Below are positions 53,390 to 62,812 of a stretch of DNA of 64,000 nucleotides, piece after piece. The translations under genes were made by a program, and so were the position numbers. The notes under the pieces are model-generated. The model was not told where the DNA came from, did not search any database, and was given only the letters and a program-made list of their open reading frames with translations. The stretch's first letter is position 1, and the number at the start of each line of letters is the position of its first letter. Origin of the DNA: Armatimonadetes bacterium DC (lineage in GTDB: Bacteria > Armatimonadota > Fimbriimonadia > Fimbriimonadales > GBS-DC). The stretch lies in contig LDYB01000016.1 in NCBI GenBank assembly GCA_001442985.1, positions 1 to 64,000 of the forward strand. Reading direction: 5' to 3'.

Positions 53390-55489
53390 TTACGCCGCGA
53401 TGGCTGTGCCCAGTACTTCCGCTCGCGTAATCTGGTCCACGACCTGAATGTCGGTGCGCGGCGCAATCTCGTGATAGGCAATCACATGGATAGAAGGCAG
53501 CTCGCTGCCGAGCAGTTTGCGCACGGGCAGGCGCAGGTTGCCCGCGCACGCCAGCACAGGCAGATAACCCCGCGCGCTCATCTGCTGGGCATGCTGGGCA
53601 ATCGCCTGAAGCAGCGCCCGCGCCTGCGCTGGCTCCAGACTCAGCACCACGCCCTGGGGCGTTTGCTCCACGCGCTCCCGCAAATAAGCCTCCAGCGCAG
53701 GCTCAAACACCATCACATGCAGCTTGCCGCGCGGGTCCACGAGGCGATGTGTGATGGTGCGCGCCAGCCCCGCACGCACATATTCGCCCAGCACCTCGGT
53801 ATCGCGCGTGCGCCCCGCGTAATCGCCCAGAATCTCCAGAATCGTGACCAGATCGCGAATCGGCACGCCCTCGCGCAAAAGATGCTGTAGCACCTTCTGC
53901 ACCTCGCCGAGTGTGAGCAGGTCGGGCACGACCTCCTGCACCACGACGGGGTTGTGTTCCTTGAGGTTGTCCAGCAGTTGTTGCACTTCGGCGCGTCCAA
54001 GCAGGTCTGCAGCGTGCTGACGCACCACCTCGGTGAGGTGGGTCGCCACGACAGCAGAAGGTTCCACCACCGTGTAGCCGAGTCGTAGAGCCTGTTCGCG
54101 CGTGCGTGGCTCAATCCAGTACGCCTGCATGCCGAACACGGGTTCGGTCGTGGGCTGACCTTCAATCGGGGGCAGGTCGCTGGAGGAGGGCATCGCCAGC
54201 AACAGGCGCGGCTGCACCTCCGCCTGCGCCACCACCTCGCCCCGAATCCGAATCTGATACTGGTTTGCCCGCAGGCGCACATTGTCGCGCACCCGCACAG
54301 AGGGCATCACGAACCCCAGGTCGGTAGCCAGCTGGCGCCGAATGCCCGCGATGCGCTCCAGCAAATCGCCCCCCTGCGAGGAGTCCACCAGCGGCATCAG
54401 CCCGTAGCCGATTTCCAGCTCAATTGCGTCCACTTTCAGCAGGGGCAGCACCGCTTCGGGACCTGTGGGGGGTGGCGGCGCAGCGCTGGCTTCAGCAGAC
54501 GGTTTACTCTCTTCCTGTGCTGGAAGCAGGTTCACCCGACTGGCAAGATAGCCCAAGCCCGCAATCGCCAAGCCCACCACGATGAACTGCAACTTGGGAA
54601 AACCGGGCACCAGCGAGAGCAGCGCAATCGCGATTCCTGCGCCCATCAGCACGCGCGGATAGTTCAGCAACTGCGCCACCACATCCTGCCCCATCGCCTG
54701 CTCGGTGGAGGCGCGAGTCACCATCAAGCCCGTCGCGGTGGAAATCAGCAACGCGGGAATCTGCGCCACCAAGCCTTCGCCAATCGTGAGCAGGGTGTAG
54801 GTCTGAAGCACGGTCATCGCGTCGCCCTGACCTCGCAAAAAGCCCACGGCGAACCCGCCGATGATGTTAATCAGAATAATCAGCACCGCCGCGATGGCAT
54901 CACCCTTGACGAACTTGCTCGCGCCGTCCATCGCGCCGTAGAAGTCCGCCTCCAGCTCCACCATGCGTCGTCGCCGCCGCGCCTCTTCCTGGTCTATCAG
55001 CCCTGCGTTCAGGTCGGCGTCGATTGCCATCTGTTTGCCGGGCATCGCGTCCAGCGTAAAGCGCGCCGCCACCTCCGCCACGCGCCCCGCGCCGTTCGTT
55101 ATCACCACAAACTGCACCACCACCAGAATCAGGAACGCGACTACGCCCACCACGAAGTCGCCCCCGACCACGAACTGCCCGAAGGTCTCAATCACCTTGC
55201 CTGCGCTGCCCGTGCCCAGAATCAGCTTCGTCGCGACGATGCTCAGCGCCAGCCGAAACAGCGTGGTGACCAGCAACAGCGCGGGGAACACCGAAAACTG
55301 GAGGGGGTTCGTGATGTTGACCGCCATCAGCGCAATCACGATGGAGACGGCGAAGTTGAACACGATAAAAGTGTCCAGCATCCACTTGGGCATGGGCACA
55401 ATCAGCATCGTGACGACGACGAGGATTGCCAGCGCAATCATCAGGTCGGAGTTGCGCAACGCTCGCGTCAGCCAGTGCGCCCACGCCAT
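53390..55489 (-). CDS. flhA: Flagellar export gate protein FlhA
   Basis: This 699-residue protein is the major gate of the flagellar type III apparatus. The N-terminal half has about eight membrane helices and the FHIPEP-family signature LDAMPGKQMAIDADLNAG followed by LIDQEEARRRR. An acidic-proline linker (about 315-345) leads to the cytosolic FlhA-C domain (about 350-699) that docks chaperone-substrate complexes. flhB and flhF are not adjacent, in contrast to the usual order, although fliI and fliJ lie 38 kb away. No SD is evident at the ATG. Confidence 0.96.
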   Translation of the reverse strand: MAWAHWLTRALRNSDLMIALAILVVVTMLIVPMPKWMLDTFIVFNFAVSIVIALMAVNITNPLQFSVFPALLLVTTLFRLALSIVATKLILGTGSAGKVIETFGQFVVGGDFVVGVVAFLILVVVQFVVITNGAGRVAEVAARFTLDAMPGKQMAIDADLNAGLIDQEEARRRRRMVELEADFYGAMDGASKFVKGDAIAAVLIILINIIGGFAVGFLRGQGDAMTVLQTYTLLTIGEGLVAQIPALLISTATGLMVTRASTEQAMGQDVVAQLLNYPRVLMGAGIAIALLSLVPGFPKLQFIVVGLAIAGLGYLASRVNLLPAQEESKPSAEASAAPPPPTGPEAVLPLLKVDAIELEIGYGLMPLVDSSQGGDLLERIAGIRRQLATDLGFVMPSVRVRDNVRLRANQYQIRIRGEVVAQAEVQPRLLLAMPSSSDLPPIEGQPTTEPVFGMQAYWIEPRTREQALRLGYTVVEPSAVVATHLTEVVRQHAADLLGRAEVQQLLDNLKEHNPVVVQEVVPDLLTLGEVQKVLQHLLREGVPIRDLVTILEILGDYAGRTRDTEVLGEYVRAGLARTITHRLVDPRGKLHVMVFEPALEAYLRERVEQTPQGVVLSLEPAQARALLQAIAQHAQQMSARGYLPVLACAGNLRLPVRKLLGSELPSIHVIAYHEIAPRTDIQVVDQITRAEVLGTAIAA

Positions 55490-55555
55490 ATCGGCTTCAA
55501 TTGTCGGCGCGGATGAGGCTGTTCTGCAGGGTGCAGGGGGTGAGACACTCGCCCC

Positions 55556-57409
55556 TCAGCGAATCGCTTCCAGCACGGTCTCCACAATCGCGTTCGCATT
55601 AATGCGATACGCCGCCAGTAGCGTTTCGGGCTTGCCCGAACGAGGAACCTCCCGCACCGCCAGCGAAATCACCCGAATACCGTGCCCCTGCACCGCCGCG
55701 GCGACCGCTTCGCCAATCCCGCCTTCGGGGTAGTGGTCTTCTACGGTGATGATGCATCCACCTGTTTCCTGCCCGCACTGAATCAGCGTCTCGCGATCCA
55801 GGGGCTTCACCGAGTAGAGGTCTATTACCCGTATCGCAATCCCCTGCTCGCGCAGAATCTCGTAGGCTTTGAGCGCCTCGTGCAGGGTGATGCCCGCGCC
55901 CACCACCGTGGCGACATCCTGCCCGCTCTGGCGCAGCACCTTGCAGCCGCCAATCGGGAACTCCTCGCGGTTGTCGTAAATCACGGGGGTTTTGGGGCGC
56001 GTCGTGCGCAGGTAGGCGATACCGGGGTAGATTGCCATGCGCTCCACCAGTTTCACGGTGGCGACCGCATCGGCAGGGTACAGCACGACGGAGTCGGGGA
56101 TGGCGCGCATCATGGCGATATCTTCCAGCCCCATCTGCGAGGGACCGTCCTCGCCGATGGAGACGCCTGCGTGCGAGCCACAGAGTTTGATCGGCGCGCG
56201 CCCAATCGCCGCCATGCGGATAAAGTCAAACGCACGGGTCAGGAAGCAGGCGAACGAGGAGGCGAAGGGGATTTTGCCGCAGTCGGTCAGCCCCACCGCG
56301 ACGCCCACCATGTTCTGCTCAGCGATAAAGCACTCCACGAACCGCTCCGGGAAGACGGCAAGGAACTTTTCGGAGAAGGTGGAGTTTTTGACATCGCCGT
56401 CCAGCGCGTACACGGTGGGGTTGGCTTTGCCCAGCGCGACCAGCGCGTCGCCGTATGCCTCGCGCGTGGCGACCTGCTGACCCAGCGTGTAGGTGGGCAG
56501 GGTGGGCGTGCCCGCGGCAGGTTCTTTCCACTCGGCGGACACCGGGGGTTGCACACGCAGGGCGCGAGCGCGCTCGATCTGCTCGGGGGTGGGCATCAAC
56601 TCGGCAATCGCCTGCTCTGCCATATCGGGGGGCAGGGGTTTGCCGTGCCAGCCTTCCTTGTTCTCCACAGCGGATGCGCCTTTGCCCTTGAGTGTACGCG
56701 CCAGAATCGCATAGGGGCGCTGCACCGTTTCGATGCGCTCGTAGGCATTCAAAATCTGCTCGAAATCGTGCCCATCAATCGTGGCGACTTCCCACCCGAA
56801 GGCGCGGAACCGCTGGGCATAAGCTTCCATATCGTGCTGAAGCATGGTCGGCTGGCTCTGCCCCAGTCGGTTCACATCCACAATCGCAATCAGGTTATTG
56901 AGCTGATAGTGGCTGGCGAAGGCGCAGGCTTCCCACACGGCGCCTTCGGCGGCTTCGCCGTCGCCCATCAGGCAGTAGACCCGCGCAGGGATTCCGTCGC
57001 GTTTCAATCCCAGCGCCATCCCCGCGGCGATGGAAAGCCCCTGCCCCAGCGAACCTGTCGCCGCGCCATACCAGCGGAATCGGGGCGTGGGGTGTCCTTC
57101 TAAGTCGCTGGTGAACTCGCGCAGGGTGTCTAAATGCTCTACAGGGAACGCGCCTGCCTCTGCCCACACGGCGTACAGCAGGGGCGCGGCGTGTCCTTTG
57201 GAGAACACCACGCGGTCGTTGAAGGGATTACGGGGGTTGGGCACATCATAGCGCAGGCGCGTGAAAAAGAGCGCCGCCACTAAATCGGCTGCCGACATGC
57301 AGGTGGTCGGATGCCCGGACCCCGCGCGTGTGGTGGAACGAATGGAATGAATGCGTAAAAGGTTCGCCTTTGTCTGCAACGCCTCAATCAGCTGCGGGTT
57401 CACCATCAT
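55556..57409 (-). CDS. tkt: Transketolase
   Basis: This 617-residue ThDP enzyme of the pentose phosphate and Calvin pathways transfers two-carbon units. Motifs are RAGSGHPTTCMSAADL, VFSKGHAAPLLY, MGDGEAAEGAVWEA with ThDP-Mg ligands, IVDVNRLGQS, and SHAGVSIGEDGPSQMGLED in the PYR domain. It is single-chain and shorter than the 660-residue E. coli type, as in many archaeal-like and thermophile enzymes. CGGAG precedes ATG 57409, with GGGGTATACT 17 nt upstream. It follows tpiA by 28 nt. Confidence 0.95.
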   Translation of the reverse strand: MMVNPQLIEALQTKANLLRIHSIRSTTRAGSGHPTTCMSAADLVAALFFTRLRYDVPNPRNPFNDRVVFSKGHAAPLLYAVWAEAGAFPVEHLDTLREFTSDLEGHPTPRFRWYGAATGSLGQGLSIAAGMALGLKRDGIPARVYCLMGDGEAAEGAVWEACAFASHYQLNNLIAIVDVNRLGQSQPTMLQHDMEAYAQRFRAFGWEVATIDGHDFEQILNAYERIETVQRPYAILARTLKGKGASAVENKEGWHGKPLPPDMAEQAIAELMPTPEQIERARALRVQPPVSAEWKEPAAGTPTLPTYTLGQQVATREAYGDALVALGKANPTVYALDGDVKNSTFSEKFLAVFPERFVECFIAEQNMVGVAVGLTDCGKIPFASSFACFLTRAFDFIRMAAIGRAPIKLCGSHAGVSIGEDGPSQMGLEDIAMMRAIPDSVVLYPADAVATVKLVERMAIYPGIAYLRTTRPKTPVIYDNREEFPIGGCKVLRQSGQDVATVVGAGITLHEALKAYEILREQGIAIRVIDLYSVKPLDRETLIQCGQETGGCIITVEDHYPEGGIGEAVAAAVQGHGIRVISLAVREVPRSGKPETLLAAYRINANAIVETVLEAIR

Positions 57410-57426
57410 CCTGCTCCGTCGGGGGT

Positions 57427-57435
57427 AGTATACCC
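57427..57435 (-). promoter_or_regulatory. GGGTATACT promoter element of tkt
   Basis: TATACT at 57432..57427 (minus) is preceded by GGG. It lies in the 28-nt gap after the tpiA stop, so tkt can be transcribed independently. Confidence 0.5.
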
Positions 57436-57437
57436 CA

Positions 57438-58244
57438 TCAGTGCGTTCGGGCGCAGTAGGTGATCTGCTCGAACTCTTCGGCGTTCAGGCTCGCGCCGCC
57501 CACCAGCGCGCCGTCAATCTCAGGCTGATGGAGCAACTCATGGGCATTAGACGCCTTGACGCTCCCCCCATACAGAATGCGCACATGCTCGCCGAGTTCG
57601 GGTTCAAAATGGTGCGCCAGCCACTGGCGAATCCAGCCGCAAATGCGGTTTGCTTCAGGCGCGTCGCATACCTGACCCGTGCCGATTGCCCACACGGGTT
57701 CGTAGGCAATCACCAGCTCATAGAGCTCATCGGCGACCAACCCCTCCAGCGCGCCCTGCAGCTGGCTTTCAATCACCTTCTCGGTTTGCCCCGCCTGACG
57801 CTCCTCCAGCGTTTCGCCCACACACAGGATGGGTTTCAGCCCGTGCGGAAGTACGGCGCGTATCTTGCGGTTGAGCGTGGCTTCGTTTTCCCCAAAATAG
57901 CGCAGAATCGCGTCGGTGAAGGTGGGGTCGGGCGTGCCGAAGCGTCCGCGCGTTTCGGAGTGCCCCAGAATCACATACTCGCAGCCCACTGCCACCAGCA
58001 TCGGCGGCGAAATTTGCCCCGTGTAGGCACCCGAATCTGCCCAGAACACATTCTGGGCGCCGAGTTTCATCTCGCTCCCGCGCAGGGCGTCCGCCACTGC
58101 AGGCAACGCCACAAAGGGGGGGCACAGCACAATCTCAATATCCGTGCGCATGCCGATTCGCTGGCGCAGGGTGTTTGCCAGCGCGCCCCCTTCGGCAGGA
58201 GTCAAATGCATTTTCCAGTTGCCTGCAATCAAACAGGTTCGCAT
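57438..58244 (-). CDS. tpiA: Triosephosphate isomerase
   Basis: It interconverts glyceraldehyde-3-phosphate and dihydroxyacetone phosphate. The 268 residues have Lys11 (GNWKMH), His95 (LGHSETR) and Glu182 (AYEPVWAIGTG), followed by ILYGGSV for phosphate. GGTGAG lies 6 nt before the ATG. The leader (58245-58367) contains G-tract/C-tract inverted repeats and the shared 9-mer GACAGGGGC. Confidence 0.97.
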   Translation of the reverse strand: MRTCLIAGNWKMHLTPAEGGALANTLRQRIGMRTDIEIVLCPPFVALPAVADALRGSEMKLGAQNVFWADSGAYTGQISPPMLVAVGCEYVILGHSETRGRFGTPDPTFTDAILRYFGENEATLNRKIRAVLPHGLKPILCVGETLEERQAGQTEKVIESQLQGALEGLVADELYELVIAYEPVWAIGTGQVCDAPEANRICGWIRQWLAHHFEPELGEHVRILYGGSVKASNAHELLHQPEIDGALVGGASLNAEEFEQITYCARTH

Positions 58245-58303
58245 TGGAATCTCACCATCTCTCTAATTGCTCGGGGAGGCGAATCTTCCTGCAAGGGGGG
58301 TAT

Positions 58304-58312
58304 GCCCCTGTC
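58304..58312 (-). repeat. Shared leader motif GACAGGGGC (copy 2 of 3)
   Basis: The 9-mer occurs in the tpiA leader; other copies are at 43322-43330 (gmk leader) and 63833-63841 (ftcD leader), all on the minus strand. The tpiA and ftcD copies share one more base on the left (AGACAGGGGC) and both are followed by CCCCTTGC and a purine-rich stretch. They may be parts of a dispersed intergenic repeat. Confidence 0.35.
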
Positions 58313-58367
58313 TGGGGGTGTCCCCGCGTGTGCCCCCTTTGTGGCAAGGTGAATAAGCGAAGAATCT

Positions 58368-59930
58368 CTACCCCCCCTTCTTCCCCAATCGCGGGAAGAT
58401 GGGTTGTGGGGGTTGCAGGGTGTGCCCGGCAGGGAGAGCGCCAATCTGGCTTGTCGCGTCCCACTGAGGTACCCCAGGCAGGTTCAGCTGGCGGGCGATC
58501 TCCTCCGCGACTTTGGGCATCGCGGGGGCAATCAGCGCGCTCATGAGGCGCACCGCCTCCAGTCCGCCGTAAAGCACCTGCGCCGCGCGCTCCATGTTGC
58601 CCGCCTTCGCCAGCGACCAGGGCGCCTGCTCGTCGTAATACCGATTGATGGCGGCGATAATCTCCCACGCCTCGCGCAAGCCCTGTGGGAAGTCCACCGC
58701 CTCATACGCTTCCGCCACACGCGCCACCTGCTGCTGGAACAGCGCCGCCAGCCCCTCGTCCACATGCACGCCATCGGGCAGGCGCCCCTCAAAATAGCGA
58801 TGCCACATCGACAGCGTGCGATGCACCAGATTGCCCAGATCGTTCGCCAGGTCGCCGTTATAGCGCGTCTCAAACCCCTCCAGACTGAACTCGGCGTCGG
58901 AGTCGGTGGGCATTTCGCGGAGCATAAAGTAGCGGAAGGCGTCTATGGCGTAGGGGAGCGCGCAGCCCGACGCCTGACTCAGCTCCTGCGCCACCTCCAG
59001 CGGCTGATACACATTCCCCAGCGACTTGGACATCTTCTGCTTATTCACAATCCACCAGCCGTGCCCGTAGAGCGTTTCGGGCAGGGGCAGCCCCAGCGCC
59101 ATCAGCATCGCGGGCCAGATGGTCGCGTGGAACCGGGGCAGGATATCCTTGCCCATCAGCTGCAGGTTTGGAGGCCATATCTCCAGATAGGCGTCGCCGC
59201 GCTCCAACCAGTCGGTGGCGGTCAGATAGTTCAGCAGGGCGTCAAACCACACATAAATCACCGCGCCGTGGGGGTCATCGGGCACGGGGATGCCCCACTC
59301 CGTGCCAGAGCGCGAGACGGCGACATCCTGCAGCCCTTCCGCCATAAAGCCAAGCGTCTCGTTGCGTCGCACTTCGGGCAGAATGAAGTTCGGGTGGCTC
59401 AGAATATACTCCCGCAGGGGTTCGGTGTAGCGCGACAGGCGGAAGAAATAGCATGGCTCGTCGCGCCACTCCAGCGGCTTACCGCAGTCGGGGCAGGTGC
59501 GCTCCGCGCCCACCTTGCTCTCAGCGAAAAAGGTCTCACACGAAATACAGTACCAGCCCGCATAGCGCCCTTCGTAAATATCGCCCTGCGCCCGCAGGCG
59601 CCGGAACACCTCCGACACCACTTTGCGGTGGCGCGCCTCCGTCGTGCGGATGAACACATCGTACTCAATATGCAACGCCTGCCAGGTGCGGGCGAAAACC
59701 TCCGCCATCTCGTCCACAAACTGCTGGGTCGGCTTGCCCTGCTGCTGGGCGACCTGATGCACTTTGGGCGCGTTTTCGTCCGTGCCGGTCAAAAAGTAAA
59801 CCGCCTGCCCGCGCTGTTTGCGATACCGGGCGCAGGCGTCCGCCACGATCGTCGTGAGGGCGGTGCCGATATGCGGCACACTGTTGACATAGTAAATCGG
59901 CGTCGTGATATAGTAATACCGCGTGCCCAT
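58368..59930 (-). CDS. metG: Methionyl-tRNA synthetase
   Basis: The 520 residues contain the class I motifs PHIG (19-22) and KMSKSLGN, and a single zinc knuckle (Cys128, Cys131, Cys146, Cys149). The anticodon-binding helical domain follows. The C-terminal dimerisation (EMAP II-like) domain is absent, as in short MetRS forms. CGGGTATACT (59948..59940) ends 9 nt before ATG 59930, so a leaderless mRNA is predicted. Confidence 0.97.
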   Translation of the reverse strand: MGTRYYYITTPIYYVNSVPHIGTALTTIVADACARYRKQRGQAVYFLTGTDENAPKVHQVAQQQGKPTQQFVDEMAEVFARTWQALHIEYDVFIRTTEARHRKVVSEVFRRLRAQGDIYEGRYAGWYCISCETFFAESKVGAERTCPDCGKPLEWRDEPCYFFRLSRYTEPLREYILSHPNFILPEVRRNETLGFMAEGLQDVAVSRSGTEWGIPVPDDPHGAVIYVWFDALLNYLTATDWLERGDAYLEIWPPNLQLMGKDILPRFHATIWPAMLMALGLPLPETLYGHGWWIVNKQKMSKSLGNVYQPLEVAQELSQASGCALPYAIDAFRYFMLREMPTDSDAEFSLEGFETRYNGDLANDLGNLVHRTLSMWHRYFEGRLPDGVHVDEGLAALFQQQVARVAEAYEAVDFPQGLREAWEIIAAINRYYDEQAPWSLAKAGNMERAAQVLYGGLEAVRLMSALIAPAMPKVAEEIARQLNLPGVPQWDATSQIGALPAGHTLQPPQPIFPRLGKKGG

Positions 59931-59939
59931 GATGTGTAT

Positions 59940-59948
59940 AGTATACCC
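59940..59948 (-). promoter_or_regulatory. GGGTATACT -10 element of metG
   Basis: TATACT (59945..59940) is preceded by GGG and ends 9 nt before the start codon. A plus-strand TATAAT (59962-59967) for the divergent small gene lies 16 nt away. Confidence 0.55.
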
Positions 59949-59961
59949 GCCCCGACTGCAG

Positions 59962-59967
59962 TATAAT
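59962..59967 (+). promoter_or_regulatory. -10 element of the small membrane protein gene
   Basis: TATAAT in TGCAGTATAAT ends 7 nt before the ATG at 59975. There is no SD, so the start codon is about at the transcription start. Confidence 0.5.
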
Positions 59968-59974
59968 TACCGCT

Positions 59975-60367
59975 ATGCAGGAAAATGAGACCCACGCCCT
60001 GCAGGAGGAAGAGCCAGCGCCTGAGGAGGAAAACGGAACCCTCGCGCATGTGGAAGGAATGATTCGGGTAGGGTTCGTGGGCAGCCTGATGAAGATAGAG
60101 CCGTTTGAAGAGCTGGGCTGGCTGCTGCGAATCTTCTACTTCGTGATTGCCTACTTCATTGTTTACTACTTCCAGCAGTTCCTGCTTTACATGGTGGCGG
60201 GGGTGTACAGGAATTGCTATCACTCGTGGTTCTGGCGATGGCTCACGGCGCTGTTGGCGGGGCTAACCGTCGTGTTGGGAATCGCGCTGGTGGATGAGTC
60301 GATGGACAATCAGAAAGCTGCTGAGAGAAGTGCCGGGGAGATTCTGCGTGTTTGCAGAGGAGGGTAA
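59975..60367 (+). CDS. Small unknown membrane protein
   Basis: This 130-residue protein has an acidic N-terminus (about 1-25), two or three hydrophobic helices (FYFVIAYFIVYYFQQFLLYMV and WLTALLAGLTVVLGIALV) and a short polar tail. I do not recognise the family. Because of the divergent arrangement with metG it has its own TATAAT and is predicted to be leaderless. The codon pattern is that of a real gene. Confidence 0.6.
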   Translation: MQENETHALQEEEPAPEEENGTLAHVEGMIRVGFVGSLMKIEPFEELGWLLRIFYFVIAYFIVYYFQQFLLYMVAGVYRNCYHSWFWRWLTALLAGLTVVLGIALVDESMDNQKAAERSAGEILRVCRGG

Positions 60368-60430
60368 TTCTGCATTCAAAGGGGCATCTTTGCAACAGAG
60401 CAGGTTCGCCCCACCGGAGTGCGCGAGGAT

Positions 60431-60490
60431 TTCCTGCATTGTTTCTGAAACGCGCCTGCAATGTGGTTTGAGGCGCGGGACATGCAGGAA
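60431..60490 (+). other. Nested inverted repeats upstream of aroA
   Basis: The outer arms TTCCTGCAT (60431-60439) and ATGCAGGAA (60482-60490) are perfect over 9 bp. The inner arms CGCGCCT (60451-60457) and AGGCGCG (60471-60477) are perfect over 7 bp with a 13-nt loop. An alternative 5-bp pairing (CATTG with CAATG) would compete with the outer stem. The element ends 31 nt before the aroA ATG. It looks like an RNA leader or operator; no known riboswitch is recognised. Confidence 0.45.
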
Positions 60491-60521
60491 TTGAGTGCTT
60501 GAGTGGGAATCGGGAATCACG

Positions 60522-61832
60522 ATGGCGGATTGGGTCATTCGGCGGGCGCGCGCGGTACGGGGACGCTGGACACCCCCAGGCGATAAATCCATCTCCCATC
60601 GCGCGGTGATTCTGGGCATGCTGGCGCAGGGGCGCACCGAGATTCGGGGCTTTCTGGAATCGGACGACTGCCTGCGCACAGTCGCCATCGCGCGCCAGCT
60701 GGGGGCGACCGTAGAGCGCACGGCAGAAGGGGTGTGGGTGGTGGAGGGGCTTGGCGGGCGCGATTTTCAGGAGCCGAACGATGTGCTGGATGCAGGCAAT
60801 TCGGGCACGACGGCGCGGTTGATGGCAGGTGTGCTGGCGTCCGCGCCGATTTTTTCGGTGCTGACAGGCGACGAGTCGCTTCGCCGCCGCCCAATGCGCC
60901 GTGTGGTGGAACCCCTCCAGCGCATGGGCGCCCATATTGACGGCAGGCAGAACAGTTCGCGCCTGCCACTGGCAATTCGTGGGGGCGATTTGCGGGCGAT
61001 TACCTATCAAACGCCGGTTGCCAGTGCGCAGGTCAAATCGTGTGTGTTGCTGGCAGGGCTGCGCGCCTGCGGAGTCACGGAGGTGATTGAGCCAACCCTC
61101 TCGCGCGACCACACGGAGCGCATGCTCGCCGCCTTCGGAGCCACGATTGAGTCGGCAATCGGGAACCATCACAACCTCCACCGCGTGCGGCTGCGAGGGG
61201 GGCAAACGCTCACAGGGGTGGCGCTGAGCGTGCCGGGCGATTTCTCGTCCGCCGCGTTCTGGATTGCCGCCGCCCTGATGTTGCCTCAATCCGACCTCAT
61301 TATTGAGGGCGTGGGCGTAAACCCCACTCGAACAGGCATGCTGGAGGCACTCGCAGGGGCGGGAGTGCATCTCCGCTGGGAGCAGGTGGGCGAGTCGGCA
61401 GGGGAGCCTGTGGCGACTCTGCGTGTACAACCACAGCCCCTGCAAGCGATGCGCATCGGCGGCGACCTCATCCCCCGACTGATTGACGAAATCCCCATTC
61501 TGGCGGTGCTGGCAACGCAGGCGTATGGCATCACCGAAATCTGCGATGCCAGCGAGCTGCGGGTCAAAGAGTCCGACCGCCTCGCCACCATCACCGAAGA
61601 GTTGCGCAAGATGGGCGCCCGAATTGAGTGCCTGCCCGACGGCTTGCGGATTGAGGGTCCCACGCCCCTGCACGGCGCGCATGTGCAGAGCCACGGCGAC
61701 CATCGTATCGCGATGGCGCTCGCGATTGCAGGGCTGATTGCCGAAGGCGAAACCCGTATCGAGTCGGTGGAGTGCGTGCAGACCAGCTTCCCCGATTTTG
61801 AGCGCACACTGAGCGAACTGGTGGTCTACTGA
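60522..61832 (+). CDS. aroA: 3-phosphoshikimate 1-carboxyvinyltransferase (EPSP synthase)
   Basis: This shikimate-pathway enzyme adds phosphoenolpyruvate to shikimate-3-phosphate. From ATG 60522 it has 436 residues. Motifs are PGDKSISHR (19-27), LDAGNSGTTARL (89-100), SRDHTERML, SVPGDFSSAAFWIAAA, and DEIPILAVLA with LRVKESDRL. A frame from 60495 adds nine unrelated residues and is not used. The SD is weak. Its 3' end overlaps the ypdA-like gene by 7 nt. Confidence 0.95.
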   Translation: MADWVIRRARAVRGRWTPPGDKSISHRAVILGMLAQGRTEIRGFLESDDCLRTVAIARQLGATVERTAEGVWVVEGLGGRDFQEPNDVLDAGNSGTTARLMAGVLASAPIFSVLTGDESLRRRPMRRVVEPLQRMGAHIDGRQNSSRLPLAIRGGDLRAITYQTPVASAQVKSCVLLAGLRACGVTEVIEPTLSRDHTERMLAAFGATIESAIGNHHNLHRVRLRGGQTLTGVALSVPGDFSSAAFWIAAALMLPQSDLIIEGVGVNPTRTGMLEALAGAGVHLRWEQVGESAGEPVATLRVQPQPLQAMRIGGDLIPRLIDEIPILAVLATQAYGITEICDASELRVKESDRLATITEELRKMGARIECLPDGLRIEGPTPLHGAHVQSHGDHRIAMALAIAGLIAEGETRIESVECVQTSFPDFERTLSELVVY

Positions 61833-62803
61833 GACTCGCGCACCCGGGCCGCGATGGCTTGAATCGCCTGCCCGACACGCTCCCGCGCTACATAGACGAA
61901 TCCGTCCCGACTGAGCGCCCCCGCCACAAAAATGCCCGGCACGGGCGTTTCGTAAGTTTCGGGGTCATGCAGGGGCTTGCTCGCCTCGTCTAACGGCACG
62001 CCCAGCGGGGTTAGCAGGCGTGTGTCGGGTTCCAGCCCAATCAGCGTCAGCACGAAGTCCACAGGCAGGCTGAGCTCGCCTTCCGCCCATGTGAGATGAA
62101 CGCAGGTCGGCTCAATCTCTTGAATCACGGCGCCTGGCAGGGGCGTGATGCGCTTCTCGTCCACCCGAATCTGCACCTCACGCAGGATAAAGGGGCGAAA
62201 TCGCGCCGCCTCCAGCGTGTCGGTTTCCATCGCCAGCCAGACATAGGCGTCGGCATCAGCGAGTCGGATTGCTGCCTCGCCCGCCGAGTTGCCCGTGCCC
62301 ACAATCAACACGCGCTTGCGCCAGAAGCGAATTGGCTCGTCGTAGCGTGCCAGCACATGGGGCAGGTCGGCGCCCGGCACCTGCAGGCGTCGGGGCTGAC
62401 CCCAGATGCCCGTCGCCAGCAATACCGTGCGCGTGGCGTACTGTTTTCGCGGCGACTCGTGGGGCAGGCAAACCGTATGGACTGCAAACCCACCTTCGGC
62501 AGGCTCAATCCGCTCCACGCGCTCGTAGGTGTGAACCGTGAGATTCTCGGTGGACGCCACCTTGCGGTAGTAGTTCAGCGCCATCTCGCGCGTGGGTTTC
62601 TCATCATGGGGCGTGGGGAACGGGTAGCCCCCAATCGCCAGCTCGTCCGCAGGCGAAAAGAAGCGCATGCCAATCGGGTACTCCACCAGCGACTGGCAGA
62701 GCGTGCCCTGTTCCAGAATCAGATAGTTCAAGCCCGCCCGCCGCGCCTCGATTCCTGCGCAGATGCCGATCGGTCCTGCCCCGACGATAATGAGGTCGTA
62801 CAT
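61826..62803 (-). CDS. ypdA: YpdA-like FAD/NAD(P)H oxidoreductase
   Basis: This 325-residue two-dinucleotide-fold flavoprotein has FAD motif GAGPIG (8-13) in IIVGAGPIGICAGIEA and NADPH motif GTGNSAGE in VLIVGTGNSAGEAAIRL. LLATGIWGQPR and FVAGALSRDGFVYVARE are typical of the YpdA bacilliredoxin/bacillithiol disulfide reductases. No CxxC is present, unlike in thioredoxin reductases. Bacillithiol genes are not in the window, so the physiological thiol is uncertain. AAAGGAAG precedes the ATG, 9 nt after the ftcD stop. Confidence 0.87.
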   Translation of the reverse strand: MYDLIIVGAGPIGICAGIEARRAGLNYLILEQGTLCQSLVEYPIGMRFFSPADELAIGGYPFPTPHDEKPTREMALNYYRKVASTENLTVHTYERVERIEPAEGGFAVHTVCLPHESPRKQYATRTVLLATGIWGQPRRLQVPGADLPHVLARYDEPIRFWRKRVLIVGTGNSAGEAAIRLADADAYVWLAMETDTLEAARFRPFILREVQIRVDEKRITPLPGAVIQEIEPTCVHLTWAEGELSLPVDFVLTLIGLEPDTRLLTPLGVPLDEASKPLHDPETYETPVPGIFVAGALSRDGFVYVARERVGQAIQAIAARVRESQ

Positions 62804-62812
62804 CGTCTTCCT

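Noticed and set aside
59884-59914. TTGACA with TATAGT 19 nt downstream on the plus strand
   Set aside because: It lies inside metG, and the small gene at 59975 has a better TATAAT just before its ATG, so it is probably chance.
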